Origin: Pseudolactococcus reticulitermitis
GTDB lineage: Bacteria > Bacillota > Bacilli > Lactobacillales > Streptococcaceae
NCBI RefSeq assembly: GCF_002260845.1
Contig: NZ_BEDT01000003.1
Span: 1-64,000, forward strand
Reading direction: 5' to 3'
DNA length: 64,000 nucleotides
The translations under genes were made by a program, and so were the position numbers. Position 1 is the first letter of the stretch. Each line of letters starts with the position of its first letter. Shown in pieces: positions 56,169-63,925 of this stretch. The notes beneath the pieces are model-generated. The model made no database searches, was not told where the DNA came from, and saw only the letters and a program-made list of their open reading frames with translations.

Positions 56169-57643
56169 TATCCCCTCATTTCGATTTCTATTTTAAATCT
56201 ATAATTTTTTGCCTGAATGTGATAGTCAACTTTGCGATACCTACTAATCATTTTTTTAACGTTAGGAAGTCCATAGCCACGATGTGCACCTTTTGTTGAA
56301 TAGCCCGCTTGAACAATCTTATTTATCGGCAATATCTTTTCGTTCATGTCATTTTCAATCACACAATATCTGCTTGTTCCCTTATCAAAAATAGCGATAC
56401 TGACAGTCCGTTGACTGCTTTCACACTCAGCTGCAGCTTCTATCGCATTATCTAGCAAAATGCCTATGACTCGAACTGTGTCCACTTTATCCAAGCGCAA
56501 ATGTGTAATTTTTTTCGGTATTTCTAGTTCAAAATTGACATTTTTTTGCTCCGCCTTTAAAATTTTCTCCGAAATCACACTTTTCAACTCTAAAACTTTA
56601 ATATTACTGAGTTTAGCCACTTCTTTCCGACTTTTTTCAAGAAGGATATTATTGGACGCAAGAATCTGATTGTAAGTTGCTCTGACTTCTTCTATCCCTT
56701 GGGTTTCAATCGTTTGTCGCATGGAAATCAAGATATTCGCAAAATCGTGCCGAAAAGCGCGAACAGACTGGTAAGACTCATCCACTTCTTTGATATAATA
56801 GCTAAGATTAGAAAGGGTATGCTCCTTATATTTAAGGAGTTTCTGCACTTCCCAATCTTTAAACTTAACATTGACTGCATAAAGTACGAATACAGAAACA
56901 AATGCTTGCATAAAGAGAGGATAACGAAAATCAAATGAACTAAGTAAATCATTTGTTCGGGCAAAGTTATTATAAAAATAGAAAATAAGCATTACTAAAT
57001 TTGACATGACAATTATTTTATTTTGTTCTGCTAAAATATCACGCTCTTGCTCTTGCTCTTGCTCTTGCTCTTGCTCTTGCTCTTGCTCTTGCTCTTGCTC
57101 TTGCTCTTGCTCTTGCTCTTGCTCTTGCTCTTGCTCTTGCTCTTGCTCTTGCTCTTGCTCTTGCTCTTGCTCTGCAATTATAAGCCGTCCTGGTTTAATT
57201 GTCAAAATTTTTGTTAGTAAAATATAACTTGGTAAAACACCCAGTATACCAATAATTCCCCCTATCGCCTCATCTGGATTACCAAAAATCCCTTCCACAA
57301 TAAAAACTGAAATAAACATTCTAACGACGTATGAAAAAGTCAAGACAAACATAACGTAAAAGAGATTAACGCTTAACCGATAAGGTCTATATTTTTGTAA
57401 GAAGAGTATTGAGATGACTATTTCACTTACCAGAGAGAAGATATAAAATAAATCCTCTACCCAATTTAATGGAATTACATAGGGGATTACACCTCCTGTA
57501 ATTAAAAGATTTACGACGCAAAATATACCTAGAATAAAAAATAATCTGTACTTAATTTCTTTATTCGTAATGCGATATAACAGATATGGGGTAACTATCC
57601 CCATAGAAACTAGCATACATGTAACCCCTAAAATTAGTAGCAT
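56168..57643 (-). CDS. Quorum-sensing histidine kinase (ComD/BlpH class) with a Gln-Glu repeat
   Basis: 491 aa. The N-terminal sensor has about six transmembrane segments. Between the fifth (GIIGILGVLPSYILLTKIL) and sixth (IIVMSNLVMLIFYFYNNF) lies a run of about 22 Gln-Glu dipeptides (about 158-201) encoded by a 6-bp repeat. The catalytic half has the H box RAFRHDFANILISM, N box IGILLDNAIEAA and G box YGLPNVKKM, typical of HPK10 peptide-pheromone receptors. The ATG follows the pheromone gene stop directly (TAG-ATG). The regulator gene begins at its end with a one-base overlap. Confidence 0.92.
   Translation of the reverse strand: MLLILGVTCMLVSMGIVTPYLLYRITNKEIKYRLFFILGIFCVVNLLITGGVIPYVIPLNWVEDLFYIFSLVSEIVISILFLQKYRPYRLSVNLFYVMFVLTFSYVVRMFISVFIVEGIFGNPDEAIGGIIGILGVLPSYILLTKILTIKPGRLIIAEQEQEQEQEQEQEQEQEQEQEQEQEQEQEQEQEQEQEQEQEQERDILAEQNKIIVMSNLVMLIFYFYNNFARTNDLLSSFDFRYPLFMQAFVSVFVLYAVNVKFKDWEVQKLLKYKEHTLSNLSYYIKEVDESYQSVRAFRHDFANILISMRQTIETQGIEEVRATYNQILASNNILLEKSRKEVAKLSNIKVLELKSVISEKILKAEQKNVNFELEIPKKITHLRLDKVDTVRVIGILLDNAIEAAAECESSQRTVSIAIFDKGTSRYCVIENDMNEKILPINKIVQAGYSTKGAHRGYGLPNVKKMISRYRKVDYHIQAKNYRFKIEIEMRG
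57043..57173 (-). repeat. In-frame hexanucleotide microsatellite in the kinase gene
   Basis: GCTCTT on the plus strand, 21 perfect units and a partial, reading Gln-Glu on the coding strand. Gain or loss of units by slippage leaves the reading frame intact and changes the loop length by two residues per unit. Confidence 0.97.
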
Positions 57644-57790
57644 CTACTTTTTACCTGAATTTTTCCCAAAAAGCCATTCCCAGAAATTTGTGACACCAAG
57701 CACTGGCGCAACACCGCCACCACCTTGACATGCTTGTAATTTTTCCTCAGAAACAACTTCAAACTTTTCAATTCCTTTAAACTCAACCAT
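57644..57790 (-). CDS. Double-glycine inducing-peptide (pheromone) precursor
   Basis: 48 aa, too short for normal gene calling. A GGAG site lies eight bases before the ATG. The leader is MVEFKGIEKFEVVSEEKLQA then CQGG; the predicted mature peptide is 24 residues, starting GGVAPVLG and ending NFWEWLFGKNSGKK, amphipathic with aromatic residues as in class II bacteriocin pheromones. Its stop touches the start of the kinase gene. Position between the accessory protein and the receptor is where inducing peptides are found in comparable loci. Confidence 0.85.
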   Translation of the reverse strand: MVEFKGIEKFEVVSEEKLQACQGGGGVAPVLGVTNFWEWLFGKNSGKK

Positions 57791-57825
57791 GTTAATGCTC
57801 CATTTCTATTTTTTAGGCTCTACAA

Positions 57826-59091
57826 CTACTTATCAGAAAAAATCTTATCCTTATAGTAGTTAAAGAAAGTTTTTTGATCAATGATACTCGAAATCCGACC
57901 TTGCATGCCATAAATCAACTGCTGGCGTTCCTTATCCTTGGGATAAATCTCTGCCTTTATCAGAAAGAAATTCTTACCTTCGACAGGCGTCGCTGATTTT
58001 GCAATTTCCTTTATTCTTCCTGTCATAACGAGCTGGTCGCTTAACTTTTTATCAGATGTGAAACGAATTTTTTGACCAATCTTCAGCCCCGTCAAAGCAC
58101 TTGAGTCCACATAATAGTCAACTTCCAATTTCGTTTCATCCGTGATGCTCGGCATAATCTCAGCAATCGTCGTCCCTGTCGGAATTATCTTTTTATTCTT
58201 ATTTTCTGTATCTAACCTAATTATACCAGATTCTTGTGCGACTAGCTTATTATTTTTCTGTGTTTCTTGCGCTAAAATGAGATTTTGCGCCAATTCTTGT
58301 CTACTCGCCTTTAGTTCAACTAATACTTTATCAGCGGTCGCCAACTGTGAGGTTTTGAGATTATCAAGTTTAGCTGCCAAACTGTTGTCAAGCGTGCGGT
58401 AACCGCCACTACTTGCGACTTGTGTATTTAAACTTGACAGACTTGAGTCCAGTTGCTCAATCTCCTGCGTCAGCAACTCACGCTTATCGCTATCTTTCTC
58501 ATTATCTCGTTTGCTTCTTTTACAATCAATTTTCTGGCTCAGATTATCTATCTCGGTAATTAAAGCGCCCTGCGTACTCGCAACCGTTGCATTTTGATTG
58601 CCAATATCAGCATTAGCTTTTTCAAATTCCTTGCTTGTCAAGTCAATCTGGGTCAGATGATTGTCTAAAGTACTTTGATAGCCAAATTCATCTGTTTCCG
58701 CAAAAGTCTGCGTCCCAGTATCAATACCCTGTTTCAGCGTTTCTAAGTTAGCGATTTGTTTATCAACCTGTGCCATCTGCGCCGAAATCTTGTTAATCTC
58801 TGAGTCCGTAATCGTCCCCGAATAAGTAATCAATGTCTGTCCTTTTTTGACAACCTGATTATTGATGACTTTATTTTCAATAATTGTATTATCACTCGTT
58901 GACTGAATTTTCGCAATGCTACGCATGGGTGCGATTTCGCCAACCGATTGAATTGTGATTTCTTTTTTGGCAAATACCGAGAAAATCATCAAAAAAGTCA
59001 ACAAAAGAAAGGTCGGAATAATCAGATAAACTGAGAAATTGCCGTACCGACGCTTGTAAAATTCTGCACTTTCAAATAATTGTTGATTCAT
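57826..59091 (-). CDS. HlyD-family bacteriocin export accessory protein
   Basis: 421 aa. One N-terminal transmembrane segment (VYLIIPTFLLLTFLMIFSVFA), then a lipoyl/HlyD domain split by a long coiled coil (about 90-270, with many Gln, Lys and Glu) and a C-terminal beta-barrel domain (IAEIMPSITDETKLEVDYYVDSSAL). Proteins such as ComB and BlpB do this work with their exporter. The Shine-Dalgarno AGAAAGGAG comes from the end of a family I repeat. Confidence 0.88.
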   Translation of the reverse strand: MNQQLFESAEFYKRRYGNFSVYLIIPTFLLLTFLMIFSVFAKKEITIQSVGEIAPMRSIAKIQSTSDNTIIENKVINNQVVKKGQTLITYSGTITDSEINKISAQMAQVDKQIANLETLKQGIDTGTQTFAETDEFGYQSTLDNHLTQIDLTSKEFEKANADIGNQNATVASTQGALITEIDNLSQKIDCKRSKRDNEKDSDKRELLTQEIEQLDSSLSSLNTQVASSGGYRTLDNSLAAKLDNLKTSQLATADKVLVELKASRQELAQNLILAQETQKNNKLVAQESGIIRLDTENKNKKIIPTGTTIAEIMPSITDETKLEVDYYVDSSALTGLKIGQKIRFTSDKKLSDQLVMTGRIKEIAKSATPVEGKNFFLIKAEIYPKDKERQQLIYGMQGRISSIIDQKTFFNYYKDKIFSDK

Positions 59092-59099
59092 CTACAACT

Positions 59100-59181
59100 C
59101 CTTTCTGCGATTTTACTTGCTGTAAAATCTTGAAACTTGACCTAGCGATGCACCGTTCAAACAGGGACATTCGCGAACTGC
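59100..59181 (-). repeat. Dispersed structured repeat family I, copy 4 (truncated)
   Basis: Between the exporter stop and the accessory gene. It lacks the outer AGAAAG-CTTTGAGC block but keeps TTCGCGAATG, the TG.TTGAACGGTGCA loop, GGTCAAGTTTCAAG and the hairpin GATTTTAC/GTAAAATC, followed by AGAAAGGAG. Confidence 0.75.
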
Positions 59182-61326
59182 CTATAAAGCAACCATTTGT
59201 TTATAGTGCTGCCCCAACGTCATCAGTTCATCATGGCTACCAGATTCGACAATCTGACCCTGTTCAAGCACGATAATCCGATCACTTTTGGCTGCGATTG
59301 ATAATCTGTGGGCAACGAAGATGATTGTCTTATCAAGTTTAAGCAAGTTATCAATCACTTTTTTCTCAGTGAACACATCTAGCGAACTCGTCGCTTCGTC
59401 AAGAATTAGGACATCCGAATTTGTCAAAATCGCCCGTGCCAAGGCAATCCGCTGTTTCTGACCACCAGAAATCCCTGTGCCATCGGTAATCTCCGTGTGA
59501 TAACTCATGGGCATAGCCTTGATGTCCTCACGAATTTGTGCCAGCTCACAAGCTGCTACAATATCCTGCATGGTAACCTCAGTTTTAACCCCCAAAGTTA
59601 AATTTTCCATGATTGACCCTGTAAAAATATACGGTTGTTGCGGCACATAGTTGACCTTTTGGCGTAAGATTTTCTTATCAATGTTTTTAATATCGGTACT
59701 GCCAAATTTAACGGCACCCTTGCTAACTTCAAAAAAGTTGACAATTAATTTTGCCAGCGTTGTTTTGCCACTACCACTTGCACCAATTAAAGCGAGTTTC
59801 TCACCCGACTTGATAGTTAAATCAATGTCTTTCAAGATATCGCGGCCAAAACCGTATTTATAACTCACCTTCTCAAAATTTATCGACGCAATCGTCTCAA
59901 GCTCCGTCACAAAAGATTCATCTTTAAACTCCGATTCAACCAAATAAACTTCATTCAGGCGATTATTAGCAACACGTGCCTGCTGAATTTTCGTTTGAAG
60001 ATTGATGATATTTTCTAGTGGATTGGTAAAATATGATAGCAAAGTATTATAAGTAATCAATTGCCCAAGCGAGATTTTATCAGCCATGACAAGCCTTGCG
60101 CCGAAGAAGAGAATCACGACATTTAAAATCAATTTCAGTGATTGTTTCAAGGCTATCTGAATCGCTTCATAGCGTTCACGTTTAAAGGAGAATTTTAGAA
60201 AAGAAACAAATTCACGGTCAATTTTTTGGTAAGAAATTGCCTCACTCGTCAAACTTTTAACGGTTTCAATCCCATTAATATCTTCAATAATGGCTGAGCT
60301 CAAAAGTGAATTACTCTGCATGACTTGCGTATTCATCTTCTGAAAAGGTTTGACAAAGACCACAACAATCAAGATATAAATCGGAATTGAAATCAGCGTC
60401 AGCAAGAACAGATTGACATTTTGCAAAAAGAGAAAAATACCGACGATGATTACAATTGACACATCTAAAAAGACGGATAAAATCGTACTGGCAAGCGCTT
60501 CAATAATGGAGTTGGCATCATTGAAGCGCGATAGAACTTCCCCTGTGCGCCGTGTGGCAAAGAAACTCATGGGCAACTCAAAAATGTGGCGAATATAGGA
60601 TAATATCACATCAATCGATAAACGTTGCCCGAAAACATTGAGTAGATAGGTCTGAGCGTAGCTCATAATTTGTTGCAGCACATAAGTAATCATCAAGCCC
60701 ATTGAAACAATGCCGAGTGTTGATTTCATCTGATTTGGCACGTAATCGTCAATGATGCTCTGCAAGTAATAGGAACCTGCGATATTGATTGCCGTTACTA
60801 GCAAAGAGGCGATGACAATATTGAAAATCAGTCCTTTTTGTTTGGTCAGTAGCGGCATAAAACTCAGCAGACCATTTTTCTCATCTTTTTCTGCCTGATA
60901 ATCTGGTGCAGGGGCGATGAAAATCGTGACGCCTGTCCACTCCGACTCAAATTTTTCTTTGGGCAGTTTCGTCAGCCCGACATCTGGATCGGGATCAGCG
61001 ATGATAATTTTATCTTTCTTAACACCGTAAACAACATAGTAATGTAGATACTTACCACCTTTAGCAACATGTGCGATGAAAGGATAGGGAATAGCCGTCA
61101 TCTCAAATAAAGTCATATCCGCCTGAATCACGCGTGTTTCGAAGTTTAGTTCCTTTGCCGCACGCACAATCCCAAGCGCCGTTGTCCCCTCCATATCAGT
61201 TTTTGCCAACTCTCGCAAATGTGCTAAGGAAAAGTCAGACCCATAATTTTTCGCAATCGTCGCAAGTGCTGCCACACCACAATCTCGTTGATCGACTTGC
61301 TGGACATATTTGTATCGTTTTAACAT
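59182..61326 (-). CDS. Bacteriocin ABC exporter with C39 peptidase domain
   Basis: 714 aa, the length of ComA/BlpA/LcnC-type exporters. The peptidase domain (1 to about 140) has VDQRDCGVAAL with the catalytic Cys16, HYYVVYGV with the catalytic His, and an Asp downstream. Six transmembrane helices lie at about 160-440. The nucleotide-binding domain has Walker A GASGSGKTTLAKL, the C-loop SGGQKQRIALARA and Walker B VLILDEATSSLD. It would cleave all the double-glycine precursors of this island and export the products. Confidence 0.95.
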   Translation of the reverse strand: MLKRYKYVQQVDQRDCGVAALATIAKNYGSDFSLAHLRELAKTDMEGTTALGIVRAAKELNFETRVIQADMTLFEMTAIPYPFIAHVAKGGKYLHYYVVYGVKKDKIIIADPDPDVGLTKLPKEKFESEWTGVTIFIAPAPDYQAEKDEKNGLLSFMPLLTKQKGLIFNIVIASLLVTAINIAGSYYLQSIIDDYVPNQMKSTLGIVSMGLMITYVLQQIMSYAQTYLLNVFGQRLSIDVILSYIRHIFELPMSFFATRRTGEVLSRFNDANSIIEALASTILSVFLDVSIVIIVGIFLFLQNVNLFLLTLISIPIYILIVVVFVKPFQKMNTQVMQSNSLLSSAIIEDINGIETVKSLTSEAISYQKIDREFVSFLKFSFKRERYEAIQIALKQSLKLILNVVILFFGARLVMADKISLGQLITYNTLLSYFTNPLENIINLQTKIQQARVANNRLNEVYLVESEFKDESFVTELETIASINFEKVSYKYGFGRDILKDIDLTIKSGEKLALIGASGSGKTTLAKLIVNFFEVSKGAVKFGSTDIKNIDKKILRQKVNYVPQQPYIFTGSIMENLTLGVKTEVTMQDIVAACELAQIREDIKAMPMSYHTEITDGTGISGGQKQRIALARAILTNSDVLILDEATSSLDVFTEKKVIDNLLKLDKTIIFVAHRLSIAAKSDRIIVLEQGQIVESGSHDELMTLGQHYKQMVAL

Positions 61327-61357
61327 GGCATTTCCTTATCTATTCTTTCTTAATTCT

Positions 61358-61426
61358 ATTCTACTAGAAAATTTTGATAAAATTATCAAGATGTCAAGAA
61401 CGACCTAAAATATGCCATGAACGACA
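61358..61426 (-). promoter_or_regulatory. Quorum-sensing promoter B (exporter operon)
   Basis: Minus strand TTGATA, 20 bp, TAGAAT, 30 bp upstream of the exporter ATG. Operators ATGTCAAGAACGACC (61391) and ATGCCATGAACGACA (61412), 21 bp apart, with a degenerate third near 61432. It should autoinduce exporter, pheromone, kinase and regulator. Confidence 0.85.
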
Positions 61427-61539
61427 CTTTTTTGTATGACTGACATAGAATTTTCAAAAAAAGATAGATTTCTTTGGATTTAAAACCTAAAAAAGACAGC
61501 CAAATAAGATGTTTGAATATACTTAACTGACTTGAAAAG

Positions 61540-61683
61540 TCATGGTAGAAGCATCATGCTTGAACCTCTACCAACAACATCCCATAAAAAGTTCTTACCT
61601 CCCACTACTTTGAGCATTTCTTTTTCACTTAGCTCGCAAAAATTGCGAGTTAGCAGATTTGAGGCTGATTTTTTAATTTTTAT
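61540..61683 (-). pseudogene. Remnant of a double-glycine peptide gene
   Basis: In one frame the minus strand reads ELSEKEMLKVVGG, a typical leader end, followed by KNFLWDVVGRGSSMMLLP and TGA at 61540. No usual start codon or ribosome site precedes the leader in this frame, back to a stop just upstream of 61683. A CTCGCAA/TTGCGAG hairpin sits where the leader should begin. I interpret it as a decayed bacteriocin or pheromone gene. The rest of 61427-62160 contains two terminator-like segments and small frames without good starts, one reading LWKESFSVTISEVLITFMGVL. Confidence 0.5.
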
Positions 61684-61934
61684 GTTTGATGGTCTCTAAT
61701 AAATTGATATGCATCTGTTTAATTTGGACTACTTTGTACACTCAAAATAAGCGTTAAGGTAAATCTAACTTATTTTTATAAAAATGCACTCAATAGTATT
61801 TTGAGATATTAACTATTTATGAGTTATTCTATAAATAGTATCAATTAATGAAAGTACACCCATAAAAGTAATTAACACTTCTGATATGGTGACGCTAAAA
61901 GATTCTTTCCATAAAAATTTTATTATTTAAAACA

Positions 61935-61993
61935 AAAAAACATCCAAACCCGATGTTTGAATGTCCTTAACTTATAAACTGATGTCAATATGG
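61935..61993 (-). terminator. Terminator of the two-peptide bacteriocin operon (duplicated segment)
   Basis: AAACATC/GATGTTT stem with a T-run on the minus strand. The surrounding 57 bp, including GAATGTCCTTAACTTATAAA, recurs at 62976-63033 with few changes; a more diverged copy is at about 61500-61540. Confidence 0.78.
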
Positions 61994-62160
61994 TCAATAC
62001 AAGTTCAATTCACGAAAATCTGATAAAGTATTTCTCTAGAATTGTTTGCATTGCCATATTTCTTTTTCTTCAATAGACTTACCATTTTAGTAATTTCGGC
62101 CGTTTAATCATAAAAATTAATTGTGTTGAAGACTAAGTTATGAACTAAAAACAGTAATCC

Positions 62161-62334
62161 TCATAAATCATAAATGACTAGAAAGAAAATGATGATAAGT
62201 GGCGGAGGCAATAGATTTGACAAATAATTTGAGCCTATTATATCACCTACTATAATAGCCAGAATGTAGGCGATAAATAGCCCCGTTAAAAAACATTTTC
62301 GATATTTTTTAACGCTTAGCAAAATCTTTTCCAA
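62161..62334 (-). CDS. Putative immunity protein of the two-peptide bacteriocin
   Basis: 57 aa if started at the TTG at 62334, overlapping the end of the previous peptide gene by 26 bases. A second TTG at 62322 is equally possible. Two hydrophobic segments (CFLTGLFIAYILAIIVGDII and LIIIFFLVIYDL) follow a basic start (KKYRK). There is no ATG in frame, so the start is uncertain. Immunity proteins of class II bacteriocins are usually such small membrane proteins encoded right after the structural genes. Confidence 0.5.
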   Translation of the reverse strand: MEKILLSVKKYRKCFLTGLFIAYILAIIVGDIIGSNYLSNLLPPPLIIIFFLVIYDL

Positions 62335-62455
62335 TTTGATAGCCTGCCATAAATAGCGCAAGAACCAACGCAGGCGCAATTCCGCCTATCACTTCTGTGA
62401 GTTCTGCTTCGTCTAATTCGTTAAAATCATCAAATTTAAATACGCGTGTTGACAT
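62309..62455 (-). CDS. Double-glycine bacteriocin peptide, second of a pair
   Basis: 48 aa, missed by length cut-offs. An AAAGGAGG site lies seven bases before the ATG. The leader of 25 residues ends DEAELTEVIGG and the mature part is 23 residues, starting IAPALVLALFMAGYQIG and ending KDFAKR. It begins 16 bases after the stop of the other peptide gene, as in two-peptide (class IIb) systems where the peptides act together. Confidence 0.82.
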   Translation of the reverse strand: MSTRVFKFDDFNELDEAELTEVIGGIAPALVLALFMAGYQIGKDFAKR

Positions 62456-62470
62456 TTGTCTACCTCCTTT

Positions 62471-62662
62471 TTATCTATTGACTAAGTATCCGATGCCAAG
62501 TCCTGCAGCAACTGCGCCTACTCCAATAACAACACCTTTAGAAATTACAATTCCCCCAATAATAATTGGGAATAAACCACCTTCAACCAGCATCATCTCA
62601 TCTTCAGTGAGTGCTGAAAATTTATCCAATGCAACGACATTGTTCAATGTTGTGTTTGTCAT
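62471..62662 (-). CDS. Double-glycine bacteriocin peptide, first of a pair
   Basis: 63 aa with a leader of 29 (ALTEDEMMLVEGG) and a mature part of 34 residues that starts LFPIIIGGIVISKG and ends GLGIGYLVNR. It is hydrophobic with several Gly spaced for helix-helix packing (GVGAVAAGLGIG). TAGGAG precedes the ATG. With the 48-aa peptide it forms a likely class IIb pair; no named bacteriocin is recognised. Confidence 0.82.
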   Translation of the reverse strand: MTNTTLNNVVALDKFSALTEDEMMLVEGGLFPIIIGGIVISKGVVIGVGAVAAGLGIGYLVNR

Positions 62663-62816
62663 ATTATTTTTCTCCTACCATTCAAGACGGTGTTTCCGAA
62701 GAAAGCTCGTCATTTGTGATGTCGTAAGTTTTCACTTACTGCGATAATTCAGCAACGAAACATTAGTCGCTTTTTGTCGGCGCCAACTCAAGTCAACTCA
62801 TCTCGTTTACAGTTTT

Positions 62817-62925
62817 AGTATAGCGTAATTTTCCCCTCTAAAAATCAAAATGTCATAAACGACCTGAAATATGCCAAATATGACCTAATATTTCCTGAAT
62901 GGTCTGAAATATATCATGAACGACA
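62817..62925 (-). promoter_or_regulatory. Quorum-sensing promoter C (two-peptide bacteriocin)
   Basis: Minus strand TTGATT, 20 bp, TATACT (62817-62848). Operators at 62850 (ATGTCATAAACGACC), 62871 (ATGCCAAATATGACC), a degenerate one at 62890 and one at 62911 (ATATCATGAACGACA). The leader of about 150 nt contains a GTAAGT/ACTTAC hairpin. The rest of 62926-63098 holds the duplicated terminator and the 3' end of the protease pseudogene's transcript. Confidence 0.85.
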
Positions 62926-62975
62926 TGGCATTTGTATATTCAGAAGTTAAATTTCTGATAGAGATATTTAAGATA

Positions 62976-63033
62976 AAAACATCCAAACCAGATGTTTGAA
63001 TGTCCTTAACTTATAAACTGATGTCGATATGAT
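62976..63033 (-). terminator. Second copy of the duplicated terminator segment
   Basis: AAACATC/GATGTTT hairpin with T-run on the minus strand, downstream of the CPBP pseudogene. Nearly identical to 61935-61993. Confidence 0.75.
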
Positions 63034-63098
63034 AGTTTCCTTTTTATTTTTCCCATCAATGACCTCTTTTCATAAACAGTATTTACTATTTCTCAAAA

Positions 63099-63806
63099 TC
63101 ATTTTTGAAGCAATAATGACAGAATTATCAACAGACTAGCCATTGCATTATTAGCAAAATGAATCGCAATACTAGTGCCTAGACTAATCGTTTTGCAGTA
63201 GGTAAAAGCTAGAATTTCCCCATACCTCCATATGTAAGCCAACTTCCTAAATTAGTCGGATTATGACTAAGACCAAAGAGCTCGATCGAAAGCAAGCAAC
63301 CAATCCATCTATACTTTGACGATAATTTCCCAATCACTAGCCCACGGAAAATGACTTCTTCCACGATTGGCGCAAGAAAGACGAGAGTCAAGACATGTGG
63401 TAATAATGGTACTGTTTTCAATACATTTTCAATCATCTGTTGATTGGCTGTCGTTGCCTCACCACTATTTGCAAATATGATACTACCAATTATCGAAGCA
63501 ACAGATAAACAAACAGCCCCTAGCGCAACAACACCGATAAATTTTGGCACGCTTATCTTGAGTTTAAAATCTGTTAAGCCCATTTTCTTGGCTAAGCAAC
63601 GTGTCAATAGACAAAATAATATAACTAGACTAGAATTGATAACCGTTAAACTCGTCGTATATTCTAGATTAAAAAGATTAGAAGCCATAACAACTGGCGT
63701 TAAAATCTGTTCTGCTATAAACAGGCCTAGTGCGATAAGAGATGTAACCTAATTTTGATAGGCTAGCTTTTAAGACTCTTTGAAAGAAAGTTACTTCAAT
63801 TTCCAT
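63099..63806 (-). pseudogene. CPBP-family membrane protease, two frameshifts
   Basis: Members of this family (Abi/CaaX) often accompany class II bacteriocins as immunity or processing proteins. The central frame (63209-63688) has VFLAPIVEEVIFRGLVIGKL and LFGLSHNPTNLGSW, with the family's EExxxR and FGxxH motifs intact. The ATG at 63806 starts a frame (MEIEVTFFQRVLKASLSKLG) that must shift near 63750 to join it, and the end shifts at GGGG near 63215 to continue as EILAFTYCKTISLGTSIAIHF to a TGA at 63099. Each break is explained by one missing base. Without them the protein would be about 236 residues. Confidence 0.8.
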
Positions 63807-63857
63807 AATTTATGTCGCCATTTTCTATTTAAAAATATTGCAACATTTTATAAGTTT

Positions 63858-63925
63858 AGTATATCGTAATTTTTCCTTCTAAAAATCAAAATGTTATGAA
63901 CGACATCAATATGCCACGAATAACA
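63858..63925 (-). promoter_or_regulatory. Quorum-sensing promoter D (CPBP pseudogene)
   Basis: Minus strand TTGATT, 20 bp, TATACT (63858-63889). Operators ATGTTATGAACGACA (63891) and ATGCCACGAATAACA (63911), 20 bp apart. Nothing recognisable follows to the window edge. Confidence 0.82.

Noticed and set aside
57006-57227. Plus-strand frame of alternating Ser-Cys opposite the kinase microsatellite
   Set aside because: It is the antisense of the Gln-Glu run and has no ribosome site or family features.
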